A model generated the notes under the pieces. That model made no database searches, was not told where the DNA came from, and saw only the letters and a program-made list of their open reading frames with translations. Positions 1 to 11,325 of a stretch of DNA of 64,000 bases are shown here, piece after piece. Within the stretch, counting starts at the first letter, position 1; every line of letters begins with the position of its first letter. This stretch comes from Prionace glauca. Its lineage: Eukaryota; Chordata; Chondrichthyes; Carcharhiniformes; Carcharhinidae. The translations under genes were made by a program, and so were the position numbers. The stretch is taken from positions 26,864,402 to 26,928,401 of the forward strand of contig CM075760.1 in assembly GCA_037974335.1 (NCBI GenBank), in the 5' to 3' direction.

Positions 1-480
1 ATTGTCTTGAAAAGCGCAGATACCTGGAATATTCTCAATGTTCTGCACCTCTTTAAAAAGACAACCTCTCTTATACCTAATCAGCACCATGTTCTGTTGT
101 CCAGCACAATCTGATTTCGATTATTTAACAGTCGCTCTCATAGCTGCCAATGAGTGAAGAAACGGCCTGGTTTAGTGGAAGACAAAACATTTATTTTTGT
201 GATATTGTGCAATATGCCACAAAGTCCTAATATCCTGAGTTCCCACTACCAGTGAATGTTCTACACCCGGTGGCCAATAAAATGAGCAGCAGTGATTTGG
301 ATGTTGACAAAGAACTTTCCTGATCACCGTGTCCATTCGGATTCTATAAATTCTCTGTCAAAGGTTGATGTCGATGTCATGTTTCCCTGTCAGCTCAATT
401 AATTATAAGTCAACCAGTTTTCTTTCAGTGTTAATTTTCACAGGATAAAGGAGCCGTTGGGGAAATCTAACGTGTAATAT
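1..480 (+). repeat. Duplicated upstream flank of an Ig heavy-chain cluster (older copy)
   Basis: This stretch aligns by eye with 8935-9350, upstream of the functional VH. Shared blocks include the 'catagctgccaatgagtg' string and the following 'gatattgtgcaat' region, in the same order and orientation. It therefore marks the 5' flank of a second, decayed Ig cluster whose VH relic follows at about 1.86 kb. No gene is seen inside it. The copies differ by many substitutions and small indels, so the duplication is old. Confidence 0.75.
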
Positions 481-526
481 TGCATCACATGAGGATTGTC
501 CTTTTTGAATTAATTTGTGGATGTCA

Positions 527-835
527 CAGTGGCATATATGTTAGGGCTTCTGCCTCAAAGCACCAGGATACCCGGGTTCAACTCCCGGTTTGGGTCTGTC
601 TGTGTGGATTCTGCATATTCTCCAATTGCCTGCTCATTTACTCACATTGTTCAAGGATATGCCGCTTAGGTTGATCCACGATGATGAATTGTCCAATCGT
701 GTCAAGAGAATTAGCAGGGAATATAAGTGGGGTGATGGGGATTGACTTGGATGGGAATGTTGTGGGTTTGGGCCTGATAGGCCAAAAGGCCTTCATCTGC
801 TCTGTAATGATTCTATGGACATGGGCACCTTTGGC
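527..835 (+). repeat. tRNA-headed SINE, degraded
   Basis: The head has the B-box-like string GGTTCAACTCCCGG. The body and tail match the abundant elasmobranch SINE seen again at 45040-45330 (tail 'gatgggccgaatggcctcc...attctatg'-like). It is inserted between the Ig flank homology and the VH relic. Confidence 0.65.
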
Positions 836-844
836 TGATCAGAA

Positions 845-1140
845 TTTATTGCCTACTTCTTGTCCGAGGGCAGTGAGAGTCATCACATTGCTATGGCTCT
901 TGGATCACACATCGGCCAGACCAGGTAAGGACGGCAGATTCCCTTCTCCAAAATACATTAGTGAAGCAGGTAGTTTTTACACAGTCAACAATAATATCAT
1001 GACCATAAGTGGATCCTTATTTCCAGTTGCTTTTTTTTACTGAATTTAAATCCCACCATCTGTGGTGGTGGGATTCGAAGTCGGGTCCTGAGAACATTAG
1101 TTAAGTTTGTGCATTAATTGCCGATTGATAACATGAAGCC
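845..1140 (+). repeat. Dispersed shark repeat ('ggccagaccaggtaaggacggcag' family)
   Basis: It contains the family core GGCCAGACCAGGTAAGGA and the tail TGGTGGTGGGATTCGAA. Similar copies lie at 23585-23885 and 37195-37460, with a reverse copy near 7860-8045. No coding potential is seen. Confidence 0.6.
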
Positions 1141-1489
1141 ATTTCTTACCTCCTTCTTGTATCCAGTCCCAAATTACAGTGACGGCTACCCACACCTGAA
1201 ATAAAATCATCCCAGCAATTAGTTACATAAATCGATAATAATTCTTCAAATGGATTATATTTATGCTGCAATGTGCAAATCAGACTGACGTTTTTACTCT
1301 GATAAGGTCATGTCATCTTCTTTATGTCTATTCTCTTGTGAAGGGGGGTACAGAATTAAGGGACTTGATTTACAATCAAATTGTTTTTTACTCTATGACA
1401 GAGGCTCAAATATAATTTCACCCTTTGGTCTAGCAGAGACGTTCCAATGGATCTCACTCTTTCTGCCTCAGTGTTAGGCTGTCTGTTGA

Positions 1490-2285
1490 ATATTCCAGTG
1501 TCAGCAATCAATTCACTGGGAATAATCCTCGGTGTTTTTTGATATATTTTATTTGATTTATTATTATCACACACATTAGTACACAGTCTTGCGCACTATA
1601 CAGACAGAGCATACCGTGCATAGAGAAGGAAGGGAGAGAGTGAAGAATATTATGTTGCAGTCATAGCTCGGGTCTAGAAAAATATCAATTTAATGCGAGG
1701 TAGATCCATTCAAAACTCTGATTGCAGCTGTAAATAAATTGTTTCTGAGTCGGTTTGTAGTCTCCTCAGAATTTGTTTTTACCTAGTCCCTGATGGAAAA
1801 AGGTGAGAGAGTGTGCCCGGGGTGAGTTGCGTTTTCTTTTCATAGTTTTTTTTTAAAGTGTCGAATCGGAGGTTGTGTTGACTCAGCCAGAGGCAGAAAT
1901 CGGGCATCCCTGAGGCTCCCTGAGACTGAGCTGTAAAGACAAAGTGTTCAATATGGGCAGCAACTGGATGGTCTGGGTCCGACCCGTCCCTGATAGGGTT
2001 TATAGTCTCTCCTTCAGTATGATAGTCTTGGATCAACCCACAATTCCTCCACCCAAGAAATTCAGAATCAATTTATTCCACCCAAAGACACTTAAAACAA
2101 CGTGAAGAGAAATTGCTGGACAGTCTCATGACATCTGGACTCGAAACGTCAGCTGTTCCCTCTCCTTACAAATATTGCCAGGCCTGCTGAGATTTTACAG
2201 CATTTTCTCTTTGGGTTTGAATTCCAGAATCCACAGAGTTGTTTTTATACTTCAAACAACATCTTCTCTTTGCAAATAACTATAA
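1490..2285 (+). pseudogene. Immunoglobulin VH pseudogene (older cluster)
   Basis: Positions 1490-1550 match the 3' part of the leader intron of the functional VH (10153-10210). From about 1860 the text matches the V exon: 'TTGTGTTGACTCAGCCAGAG' is identical to the functional gene, followed by relics of FR1, CDR1 and FR2 up to a WVR-like segment near 1970. The FR3 part ('ccaaagacact...') is seen at 2082-2101 and resumes at 2249-2285. The leader intron is interrupted by about 280 bp of foreign sequence, the acceptor AG before the V exon is lost, FR2 is scrambled, and FR3 is split by a repeat. No D, J or C exons follow. It is a dead V from a decayed or partly duplicated cluster. Confidence 0.8.
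2102..2260 (-). mobile_element. SINE-like repeat inserted in FR3 of the VH pseudogene, with target-site duplication
   Basis: The insert carries the reverse form of the shark repeat 'gctggaaaa...cagcaggtctggcagcatctgtgg' (here 'attgccaggcctgctgagat'). It is flanked by ACTTAAAACAAC (2090-2101) and ACTTCAAACAAC (2249-2260). This 12-bp imperfect direct repeat corresponds to one copy in the intact FR3 of the functional VH. Confidence 0.7.
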
Positions 2286-2514
2286 ACCGAGTATTCCTAT
2301 CTTTCCCCTGTCTGTCCTACACAGACTCCAGTTCCATGTGATGAAAATAACCCTTCACCACCACTGAAATATCCGAGAAAGCCACCCAGTTGTATTAAAC
2401 CTGCAGTGGAAAGTCACCCATCCGGAGGGCAGGTTTCAGCAAGATGGTTCACAATCAGCAATTAATGTTAGCTTTGTCAGTGACGCTCGCATCCAGAGAT
2501 TCAATAAAATCAGT

Positions 2515-2880
2515 GCAAATTGCTGCAGATTCCGGAAATCTAAAACTAAAACAGCAACAGTGCTCCTCAGCATCTCAATGGATATCATCAGAGAAAGAGA
2601 ACCAGCTTCGTATTTAACATCAATGCCAGGATGTAAAATCTCTTGATATAATTATGAACAGCAAGTCTGTTCTGTCCAATATCCGACCCAAATCCTCATT
2701 TGTCAAATAAAATCGCAAATTTGTTGGCCATTTATTACATCCGGGTTTGTGGGAGTTTGTGGTACGTAACTTACCTGGTCAGTTACAACATGGGAACAGT
2801 GACTAAATTCAGCAAAGGTACATCAGTGAGTTTTAAGAACTTTGGGGCGACATGAGGTCGGGTAAAATGTTCTATACATT
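2515..2880 (+). repeat. Two dispersed shark repeats
   Basis: 2515-2605 is a + copy of the 'gcagattctggaaat...cagcatctgtgg' family. 2725-2880 matches the common repeat with the order 'ttggc...tacattacaacagtgact...acttca...tttggga...ctgaggtcgtgaaagg...ctatataaatgcaagtt', in degraded form. Confidence 0.5.
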
Positions 2881-2954
2881 CAAGTTCCCCATAATTTGTA
2901 ATACTTTGGAATCGCTGAGATTAATGTGAATATAATCACTGCTCTGCCTGATCA

Positions 2955-3425
2955 TAATAGCATAAAATCATAGTATCCCTACAGTTCAACATGGTCATTC
3001 GGTCCAATAAATCTGCAGCGGGCTCTCCAGCAGGGCATCCTACCTAGGCAAGCTTTCATCCGATCCGGGCAACCACACATATTCACAGGCTAATCCCCCG
3101 AACCTCCACATTACTGGACAATAACAGGAAATTTAGCATAGACAATTTACATTGGGCCTGGGAAGGATGCTCTGCCGGATAGCAGACTTGATGAACCGAA
3201 TGCTCTCCTTCTGCACTTTTGGGGTTCTATGATTCTACTTTGCACATCATTGGGCGCTAAGGGGCAATTTATCATAGCCAATCCACCTAACCTGCACATC
3301 CTGGGACTGTGGAAGGAAACTGGAGCACTCGGAGGAAACTCACATGGATATGGATAGAATGTGAAAACCACACACAGTCACCCAATGTTAGAATCGAACC
3401 CGCTTCCCTGTCGCCTGTGAGGGAG
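2955..3425 (-). repeat. Nested fragments of the tRNA-headed SINE
   Basis: 2955-3110 and 3240-3425 read as reverse copies (tail 'attctatgattct', head near 3400 with 'gaatcgaacccgcttccct'). A short piece with a + tail lies between them at 3120-3235. From 3430 to about 4330 only AT-rich DNA without a gene or recognised repeat is seen. Confidence 0.55.
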
Positions 3426-4329
3426 CAAAAATAATTGTATCTCTTCGTGATAACCACATTTTTTATTCTTCCCTCGTGTGAGTGTGATCACTATTTGTGA
3501 AGGAATATTTCAGACATCAGATCTGTTTTTTTTACTTAACTTGTCTAGTTTAAACAGACTAAATCCTGAATCAGATTAACATTCAGTGGAATATCTGCCT
3601 GTTCACAGATCCTTTATTAATTCTGACATCAGAACTTTCAGAACTAATTCTGAAATGAAATGTATTATTTTACTTTAATTAAGTACAACTGGTGTTATGA
3701 ATGTTCAAAAAGTTTCTATTCATTTTGAACCAACTGTTAATATTCTTAAAATAAATCGCTATTTTGAGTTGAAACTGATCAATAACTGACGGTTTATCTG
3801 GTTTTTCTGTCATGAACATTTCATTGTAAACAGTGAGTATTTATGTAAATAAATACAAGAATAGTAATTCCAAATTAGATTGTTGACTGACAAAAACACA
3901 ACAAATATTTCCCCACCAACACAGCACAGAAATAGAGACAACCATGCAAATCAATCAACGGATTCAAGTAATGGTTGTTTTTCAACATTATTTATTCATC
4001 AGTTATGTGAGGAAAAATATTATGATGATATCTATGTTCAGAATTAAGAAATAATCCTTCAGATCCGGAAATAAAATGGCAAATGTGTTCATGGAAATTT
4101 CCTGTGCTTCATCCCTTTCTCTGTCTTTCTCCTGTCTGGTTCTGTGTCTTGTCTCTCCACGATGGTTCATCGTCTTCACTCCACAGCACAAAGTCAATGT
4201 CTGCCCAATGTGTTCTCTCAGCCACAGGTACAGGTTTCTAAAATAATAAATTAAATGAATTAAAATAATAAAATAAATAATAAATTCAATAAATTGGAAT
4301 CTGTGAGTGAGATTTACTCTCAAAGATCT

Positions 4330-5320
4330 CTTGAGAAATCAATGATCTTGAAATGCTTGATACATTTTCTTCTGCACCTAACCTCAGATAAGGATTCAAT
4401 ATGGAATCTTTCCCTATATTTAGCCGGTGTTGTCCCTGTCCTTGGAGTATTTGACTGGACAGTGTTGAGGAACATTTACTCTGCATCTAAACTCATTGTT
4501 TCTGACTTATGAGTGTTTGATATATCTTTATCAGGGAAGATGTAATCCGTATTTAATCTCTGCTGTACGTGACCTTGGGTGTGTTTTGTGGAACTGTGTA
4601 GACGGCTCTTTCCACGAGACCTAACACTAATTTAAACCTGCCTCCTGGATCTCTGAAGGAAGAGTGCAGGAGAGTTTTTACATAGAAGAGTGTCCACGCT
4701 CTTTCTGCCTTAATTTTGTTTGAACAGATTTGTAGACGGAGTTTCCCTCTGTTTATAGACAGCATACTGTTGTGAGAATGTTTGAATTGGATAGTTTAGA
4801 GGGAGATTCACTTTGCATCTAACTCATGCTATTCCTGCTTTGGGAGTTATTAATTTGCCAGTACAGAGGGGACTTTGCATTCTGCAGCTAACCCCATGTT
4901 ACTCTATCCTGTATGATTTTGATGGGACAGTCAGCCATCTTTACAAATTTCATGGGGATTGAACCAGTCTCTTTATATTACAGTAAATGTACCCCGTGTC
5001 AGCTTGTACTGTGAGCCATGCCTTTGTTTATTTTCCACTAGACCCTAACTCCTTTTATCTTGCATGTAGAATGTTATGTTGTCTGTCTCTACACGTAGTA
5101 AATTGGATATATTATCAGTCAGTACCAAATAAGACGCTGTCCCTGCTTATATTATATGTCACCATGTTTCTGTTTCTATTAAACTCGACATTATCTCTGT
5201 TTATATTCATTTAGATCTCTCTCTGTTTGTATCAAAGTCGATGCAATCTTATTTCTGCAATATCCACGTTTATATTGTATTAGACATGGTCTCAGTTTTT
5301 ACTGCACTGGTCAATGCCAG
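4330..5320. repeat. Degenerate elasmobranch satellites (two unit types)
   Basis: 4330-4960 shows diverged iterations of 'ttggagt(a/g)tttga(c/t)(t/g)ggacagt...ttactctgcatctaa'. 4960-5320 shows iterations of 'tctctgtttatatta' (for example near 5165 and 5195) separated by 20-35 bp. The second type recurs at 58690-59240. Short open frames inside are chance. Confidence 0.6.
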
Positions 5321-6139
5321 TAATGATTAAAGTGGCTGGAAGAACACAATTCTCTGCACCCTTCTGCAAGGACAACCCGTGTGAGGTTTTGGACACTGGA
5401 AAAGAAATCTGAAATCTACTTCTGCTGGCTGCAGTGAAAGTGGATGTCAAGTCCTGTGTAGCATGTACTGTCAATGAAGAACAAAAAAACAAAGAAAATT
5501 ACAGCACAATAAAATACTGGAGATCCAATACTGCCCGTTTCTGGATCTTGCCTGATAACAATCTTTTTTTATCGCAACATATTAGCTCTTCATCTCACAA
5601 AACCGTGGAGTAAAACAAACCTAATTCAAAGAGAGGCATAGTTAGTGCAGAAACAAAATTGCCACAATGAAATATATACAGGGTGAGTATCAAATATTAC
5701 ATCACCAGAGAGAATGCCATGTGCAATGTAAACTGAGCTCTGGTCTAGCAGAGTATTAACAGAGCCAGGCTGTAGTTTAATATAAACAGGGGCCTGCTTC
5801 AAGAAAATAGTAATGAGTTAGTGCCGAGTGCCACGTGGGGATGGTCAAATGCCAATTCCAATGAGACCCATATCCCGTGAAAGAAACATTTTTAAAAATA
5901 ACTTTGTCAAGGAGAATAAAACTGAGGCAGTGTCTCGCACAGTTTTACTGATATCGGAACTTCTTAGACATGAACTGAGACAGTGCTGAGTAATTAATGA
6001 TACTGGACCGAATAAGGAGAATATAAAAAAAATGTCCAAAAAGATAATAATTATTTTCACGAATTACTGTCCATTTGCAATTTAATAATTTCATTCACCA
6101 GATTTCATTCATATATAATGATGAGTATATTTAAAATTA

Positions 6140-6400
6140 CTCTATGATAGGAAGGCGACGTTGTCGAGGCCCCCATTTATTCCCCATTGCTAATTGCATT
6201 CGGTAAGCTGGTGGTGAGCCGCCTTATTCAATTGCTGCAGAACCTGCAGTGTAGGTACACCAACAGTGCTCTTAGGGAGGGTGCTCCTGGACTCCGACGC
6301 AGCGTAAGTAAAGGAGTGGCCCAAGTGAGGTTTGTGATTGTCTTGGACAGGAATTTCCAGGCGAGGTTGTTCCAATTCCCCAGTTATCATCAATTCATAC
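6140..6400 (+). repeat. Dispersed shark repeat ('cccccatttattccccattgctaat' family)
   Basis: It carries 'ggtggtgagccgcc' and 'ggtacacc(a)acagtgctcttagg(g)aggg', the 5' part of the same family whose 3' part lies at 16600-16925. Confidence 0.55.
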
Positions 6401-6454
6401 AGATAAACAATTAGTTCACCAATTATGTTCATCAGTTTGATAAAGCAAAAGACT

Positions 6455-6950
6455 GCAGATTTTGGAAATTGAAACAAAAATAATGAATGCTGGAAAATCT
6501 CAACGGGTCTGATAGCATCTGTGGAGAGAGAATAGAGCCAACGTTTTGAGTCAGTGTTATCTTTTTTATTTGGAGGAAATTGAAGAGGGTGATGACATTG
6601 AGAAATGATGTGGGTGGATAGAGATTAGTTTTTTTTAGGATATATTTCGAGATTATGATGTTGATTAGTTTAGGGTGAAGAAGTTTGTTATGATATTTGG
6701 GATCGCTCTGTGAATTGATGCAGCTTGTGTGTGTCTGGAAATAATGTCTATTATTTCTGTTATTCCCAACTCACAGGAAATTTATGCAGCTTTCCTGACA
6801 CGTTGTAGGAAACAATGATGATCTCTCCAAAGCAGCAGGGATACTATGCCGAAGGGTCATCCAGATGTGAAACAAAGGCTCTATTCTGTCTCCACAGATG
6901 TTACTGAGATTTTCCAGTATTTTCTGTTTATTTTCGGCATTTCATTCTAT
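6455..6950. repeat. Pair of 'cagcatctgtggagag' repeats in inverted orientation
   Basis: 6455-6560 is a + copy ('gctggaaaatctcaac...agcatctgtggagagaga'). 6855-6950 is a reverse copy ('ctccacagatgttactgagat...'). The remaining DNA from 6950 to 7850 shows no recognisable gene. Confidence 0.5.
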
Positions 6951-7859
6951 TCAATATATAACTGTACGCTGCTTCATATAATTTATTGATTTTAAAATTT
7001 ATTGACAACACATTGGCGTTTTGACACCAAGGAATGAAATCTGTCCCAGAATTCAGTGGGGAATGGAATTAATTCAGACCGAGGATCATGAACAGCTACC
7101 CAGAAGCCTCTGCGCTTCTTTGACAAGTCATCACCTCCTCATCACACAGAATGTCCTGGTACATAGCTGGAGAGTTTGATGGTTATCAAAGTGATGATAT
7201 AAATGGAACAACGTGTACTTCATGTGAAGTTACTGAATCTTTAAATTCCGATTCATTATTACACTGTTTGGGAAATAATGTAAACCTTGTAGTTTTCCAG
7301 TGAGTTTCACAAATATCTGTTGCTACCTTATTTACTTTTCACCCTGTTGCCTTCACTAATTTGGGTGAGGGCTTGTTGGTTGATTTGTTATATATGAAAG
7401 AACCAGTATTTTATATAGTACAATCATTCCTCCTCAACCAAATCCCGCTCTCTCTTTCTGTCTTGGATATGAAGATTCAGCATCAGCAGAGAAATGAACC
7501 ATCCGAACTGCAGGAAAATCTCCCCCTACTCTTCAAGAGGATCAGCTTGCTAACTCCCGAGAAACTCGGAATGTATTTCACCCAGACACTCTGGAAGGAT
7601 TGATGGACACACATTGAATAAATGAGTTGTTTCAATTTATGAAGTAGTCAAACTCAAATATGGAAATGTAGAACAACATCATTCAGCACCATTTATCAAT
7701 GAATCCACCAATCCATTCACTAATTCCGCAATCAAAATATTCAGGCATCCAACAATCATTCATCCATCAGTCATTCATATGTCGTTCATTCCTGTGTCAA
7801 GACAGTCATACATTTATTGTTTGTGTAGATGGTGACATCAATTATTTTAATTGATCCAG

Positions 7860-8045
7860 TGATCCAGAGGCCCAGGGCAATGATGTGAGGACAGGGATTT
7901 AAGTCAGACCCTTCCCGCAGGTAGATTTTGAATTATATTGATAAATCTGGAATGGATAGTAATTGCGATCATTGGAACCGCTCTGATTCCCCAATGGAGG
8001 AAATCTGCCATCCCTACATTGTCTCACAAGGATATAACTGCAGAC
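7860..8045 (-). repeat. Dispersed shark repeat, reverse copy
   Basis: It reads as the reverse of the family described at 845-1140 ('gtgatccagaggcccagggc... gaggaaatctgccatccctac'). 8050-8930 holds no gene that I can support. Confidence 0.5.
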
Positions 8046-8934
8046 TGAAAGCCAAATAGCTGACTCTTTAATATCTACAGAAGTGTCCAAGAAAACCAGT
8101 CAATTTAAGGGAATTTGGGACAGGCAAAGAGTGTTGGTCTTTCCAAACAAACATCCCATGGAAAGATAAAAGGAAATAAAATGTAAATGTGCATGCTCAA
8201 ATATAACAGCATGTATTATCTCTGAGCCATTTCTCAGTCTGCCTGTGATTATTTCTGTCCGTCCATCACAATATCCTGATGTGTTGGAAAAATCATCATT
8301 GTTGTTAATTGGGTGCCAGAGAAGGTGGAAAATAAACCTTTATTTAGAGATGGGAAAACATCATCTAGATTTATAACTTCCAAAAATTCAAGTGCCTCCA
8401 GTACTGTTGCTGGGTAGATTTGTTTATAAATTGACCTTACTGATAACATGCAGGGTTTTAAGTTGGCTTGGAGCCAAGCGGTCAGTTCTGATGAAACTGA
8501 TCTTTGATCTACTGCACAAACACCCCCAGATGTTTCCTGTCAATAACTTTGAGCATTTGACAGCAGCCTGGATTGCTGCCAAACACTGTGTGGAACAGAT
8601 TAGCGTGAAGCTCAATGGACAACATGGGATTCAGACATTTAAACAGTAAATGTTTAATTCCCACAATTTAAATCGCAATCATTCTAATCAAGTATTTTCA
8701 TTCAGTGTCCTGTTCATTACCGAAGTAAGTACTATGTCAAACAATAAAGTGACCGGATCATTATTTTCATTTCTATAGATTCCGAGTAAATTTCATTCCA
8801 ATAATTAATGTCTGTTTATTAAACACTTCATGAAATGAGAGAGAGAGATGTTGATGGGTCCAGTTCCCCAGTGAAGTAAAATCGGTGCAATGACATGAAA
8901 TAATATTAAAACAACATCATAAAACTGACATGAA

Positions 8935-9350
8935 CACCGGGGATTCCTGGAATATTCTGAAATTTCTGTATCACATTGAAACAGCAGCGTGTCTTGTACC
9001 TGATTAGCACCGTGTTCTATTGTACAGTATAATCTAATTTCTGTTATTGAAGAGTTCCTCTCATAGCTGCCAATGAGTGGAGAAATAATCAGTTCATAAC
9101 CTGATTCAATGGAAGATAAAACATTTATTCTTGTGATATTGTGCAATGTGCCGCAAAGCTCTGATATCCTGTATTCCCAATACCAGTGTATGTTACACAG
9201 CCGGTAACCAATACAGTGAGTTGCAATGACCTGGATGCTGAAGGAGAACTTTAATGATCTCAGCGTCCGTTCCGATTCATTAACTTCTCCGTCAAAAATC
9301 AATTTAATTTTATGTTTCTCTGTCAACTCACTATTTAATTACCAGGAGGT
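8935..9350 (+). repeat. Duplicated upstream flank of the functional Ig cluster
   Basis: This is the partner of 1-415, collinear and in direct orientation. It lies about 700 bp upstream of the VH leader and shows that the cluster neighbourhood arose by tandem duplication. Confidence 0.75.
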
Positions 9351-9873
9351 TGGGATTCTCATTATTTTCAAAGGCCTGTCTTCGAGATTGGGACAGTTTG
9401 AAAATATAAGGAGAAACATTGTATTGTGTGAGAGTTTCTTCTCATCTCCAAACGCAAATTGTACAGTGATAGCCATCCACACTGTATATAGAATCACTTT
9501 GTATATTCCACACATTTAATTACAGAAATCGATGGTATTTCTTCTGATAAAATGTGCTTTATTATTGTAATGTGGCAGAGACTGGGAATTGTTGCAAAAT
9601 TGTCTAATGTTCCAAAATGTCATTTCATCATTTTTAGATTTATTTTCTTGTTGGGGGTGTGGTAATAAAATCACCATATTTACAATGGAATGAGTTATTT
9701 TAAAAGTAAAGAGATGATGAACTGTAACATCACCATCAGAAATAATGGGGACAATACAGTGAACATTTTAGTCAAACAAATATCCCGATACAGATAAAAT
9801 GTCCATTTTAATATTAATCTATTGTAAATCTGGGAGTCCATTCTGTTGGGGGTGTGGAGGGTGGGACGTGGAT

Positions 9874-9915
9874 CCAGGCGCCGCCTCCAGCAGGGAATCA
9901 ACAGGCGGCGCCTGG
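9874..9915. promoter_or_regulatory. Perfect 13-bp inverted repeat in the VH promoter
   Basis: CCAGGCGCCGCCT at 9874-9886 is the exact reverse complement of AGGCGGCGCCTGG at 9903-9915, with a 16-bp loop. It sits 23 bp upstream of the palindromic TATA-like box and about 120 bp upstream of the leader ATG, inside an otherwise AT-rich region. It could be a regulatory palindrome or a cruciform-forming site; its function is inferred only from position. Confidence 0.6.
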
Positions 9916-9935
9916 AAAGCCGCCCCCTTCTGCCG

Positions 9936-9949
9936 GGTATTTAAATACC
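9936..9949 (+). promoter_or_regulatory. Palindromic TATA-like box of the VH promoter
   Basis: GGTATTTAAATACC is a perfect 14-bp palindrome with a TATTTAAATA core. It lies 87 bp before the leader ATG, a suitable distance for a short 5' UTR. I found no exact ATGCAAAT octamer between 9800 and 10036, although many vertebrate V promoters have one. Confidence 0.65.
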
Positions 9950-10036
9950 GCTCACTGGGACCGGAATCCAACAGTCCGGGAGCTGGTTTGTTCACTGAGT
10001 TCCTGACACAACCATTTCCCCCAAATCACCAGAAAG

Positions 10037-10082
10037 ATGAGGTCGGCCATTTCTCTCAGTTTGTTGCTGACTTTCTTATCCA
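10037..10082 (+). CDS. ighm: Ig heavy chain leader exon
   Basis: ATG at 10037 opens a hydrophobic signal peptide, MRSAISLSLLLTFLSS, which would direct the chain into the endoplasmic reticulum. The exon ends at a GTGAGT donor (10083) in phase 1. The 134-bp intron is typical for VH leader introns. The signal peptide is completed by SVQS at the start of the V exon. Confidence 0.9.
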
Positions 10083-10216
10083 GTGAGTATTTTTTTTTCA
10101 TTATTGCTCAAATCTCTCACTGTTACTGACTCAATGTTACTCTATCTCTAGAATGTTCCAGAGTCAGCAATCATTTCACCAGGATTAATCCTCTGTTTTT
10201 TGATCTATTTTTACAG

Positions 10217-10521
10217 GTGTCCAGTCGGAGATTGTGTTGACTCAGCCAGAGGCAGAGACCGGACGTCCCGGAAGCTCCCTGAAACTGACCTGTAAAACCA
10301 GCGGTTTCGATCTTGGCAATACCTGGATGTACTGGATCCGACAGGTTCCCGGACAGGGACTCGAATGGCTCCTAGAGTACAAAAGTTCATCGAGCAATAA
10401 TTACGCCCCAGGGATTAAGGATCGATTTACTGCGTCCAAAGACACTTCAAACAACATCTTCACTTTGGAGATGACGAGGCTGAAGATCGAAGACACCGCC
10501 ATCTATTACTGTACAACAGGC
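10217..10521 (+). CDS. ighm: Ig heavy chain variable (VH) exon, functional germline
   Basis: The acceptor TTTTTACAG ends at 10216. The mature V begins [17 protein letters not shown] and has the canonical framework: first Cys in LTCKTSG, Trp in the [13 protein letters not shown] motif of FR2, [13 protein letters not shown] in FR3, and EDTAIYYC before CDR3. CDR1 is around FDLGNTWMY, and CDR2 is the serine-rich KSSSSNNY. The coding part ends CTTG directly against a recombination signal. The sequence is uninterrupted and of normal length, and belongs to the classical elasmobranch IgM/IgW-type VH group. The duplicated V at 1.86 kb is its nearest relative in the window. Confidence 0.95.
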
Positions 10522-10560
10522 CACAGCGAGAGGAACCGGGGATGGACCCGAACAAGAACA
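10522..10560 (+). promoter_or_regulatory. VH recombination signal (23-bp spacer)
   Basis: Heptamer CACAGCG (10522-10528), 23-bp spacer, nonamer ACAAGAACA (10552-10560). The heptamer differs from CACAGTG at one base and the nonamer from ACAAAAACC at two, both outside the first three heptamer bases that matter most for RAG cleavage. Confidence 0.9.
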
Positions 10561-10933
10561 AACTGAGAGGGAATTCAACAACTTCCATCATAACCTGAAG
10601 GTCAGTATCTGTTTTCAGTATAATATTAACGGCAGTGATCAGAACCAAATCACAAACTGCTTCTGAGAAACCTAACATAAAGAAAAATAAACATTAAACC
10701 GCGCAAACCCACAGATGTAACTGGCTGAACTTTTCACTCTGTTTATATTTGCTATTAACAGGCTTCAGCAATGACAGACCTGGATATAATGATCATTTTA
10801 CTATTTCTGATACTTGGAGGAGGTGTTTCTAGATTGTGTTTTGTAAACAGCTGCATAAATTGTAAATTACATCAGGAATACGGGTCTATTTGAAGTAAAT
10901 ATTGAGCGGCAGTACTGAACAGAGAGTGAGTGC

Positions 10934-11013
10934 AGTTTTTGTGCGGGTGTGTGTCACTGTGATGCTACAGGGGGTCACAGTGCTGAGCACAGCGACATCC
11001 TCATACAAAAACC
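10934..11013 (+). other. D1 segment with 12- and 22-bp-spacer recombination signals
   Basis: 5' nonamer AGTTTTTGT (10934-10942), 12-bp spacer, heptamer CACTGTG (10955-10961); D core ATGCTACAGGGGGT (10962-10975); 3' heptamer CACAGTG (10976-10982), 22-bp spacer, nonamer ACAAAAACC (11005-11013). Both heptamers and the 3' nonamer are consensus. The 12/22 arrangement is the one known for the first D of shark IgM clusters: the 5' end accepts V (23) and the 3' end joins D2 (12). Confidence 0.93.
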
Positions 11014-11325
11014 TCTGGGAAAGAGATTGTTCAAATTGGTAATCAGTACCACAGCAGGATTTCCAAAGTAAACGAGGCTTCAAAGAAATAATGTGTGGAT
11101 GTAATATTAGTTTGTGATTAGGTATAAAACTGTTCCATAAAATCGATATTGACCGACATGCTAAATCTACACGGAGAGTTTAAAAGCAATCCGACACCCT
11201 TTCTAAATATAATGACCAGGTCAAGCTGAAATAACTCACTCATTCGCTCTTGGATAAGGCAGAATCAAATATTTGAGAGAGCAGTGAAATTAAATTTCTG
11301 TATTTTACAGTTAGCAGGCTGGAAC

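Noticed and set aside
2760-2835. A frame reading YNMGTVTKFSKGTSVSFKN that looks like a T-cell receptor or Ig J segment.
   Set aside because: There is no acceptable heptamer and nonamer, the FGxG Gly is changed, and the surrounding text aligns with a common shark dispersed repeat ('acaacagtgactacacttca...tttggga...ctgaggtcgtgaaagg').
8805-9326. A 173-codon reverse frame upstream of the VH.
   Set aside because: It overlaps the duplicated non-coding flank; the homologous stretch at 1-415 does not keep the frame, and no domain is seen.
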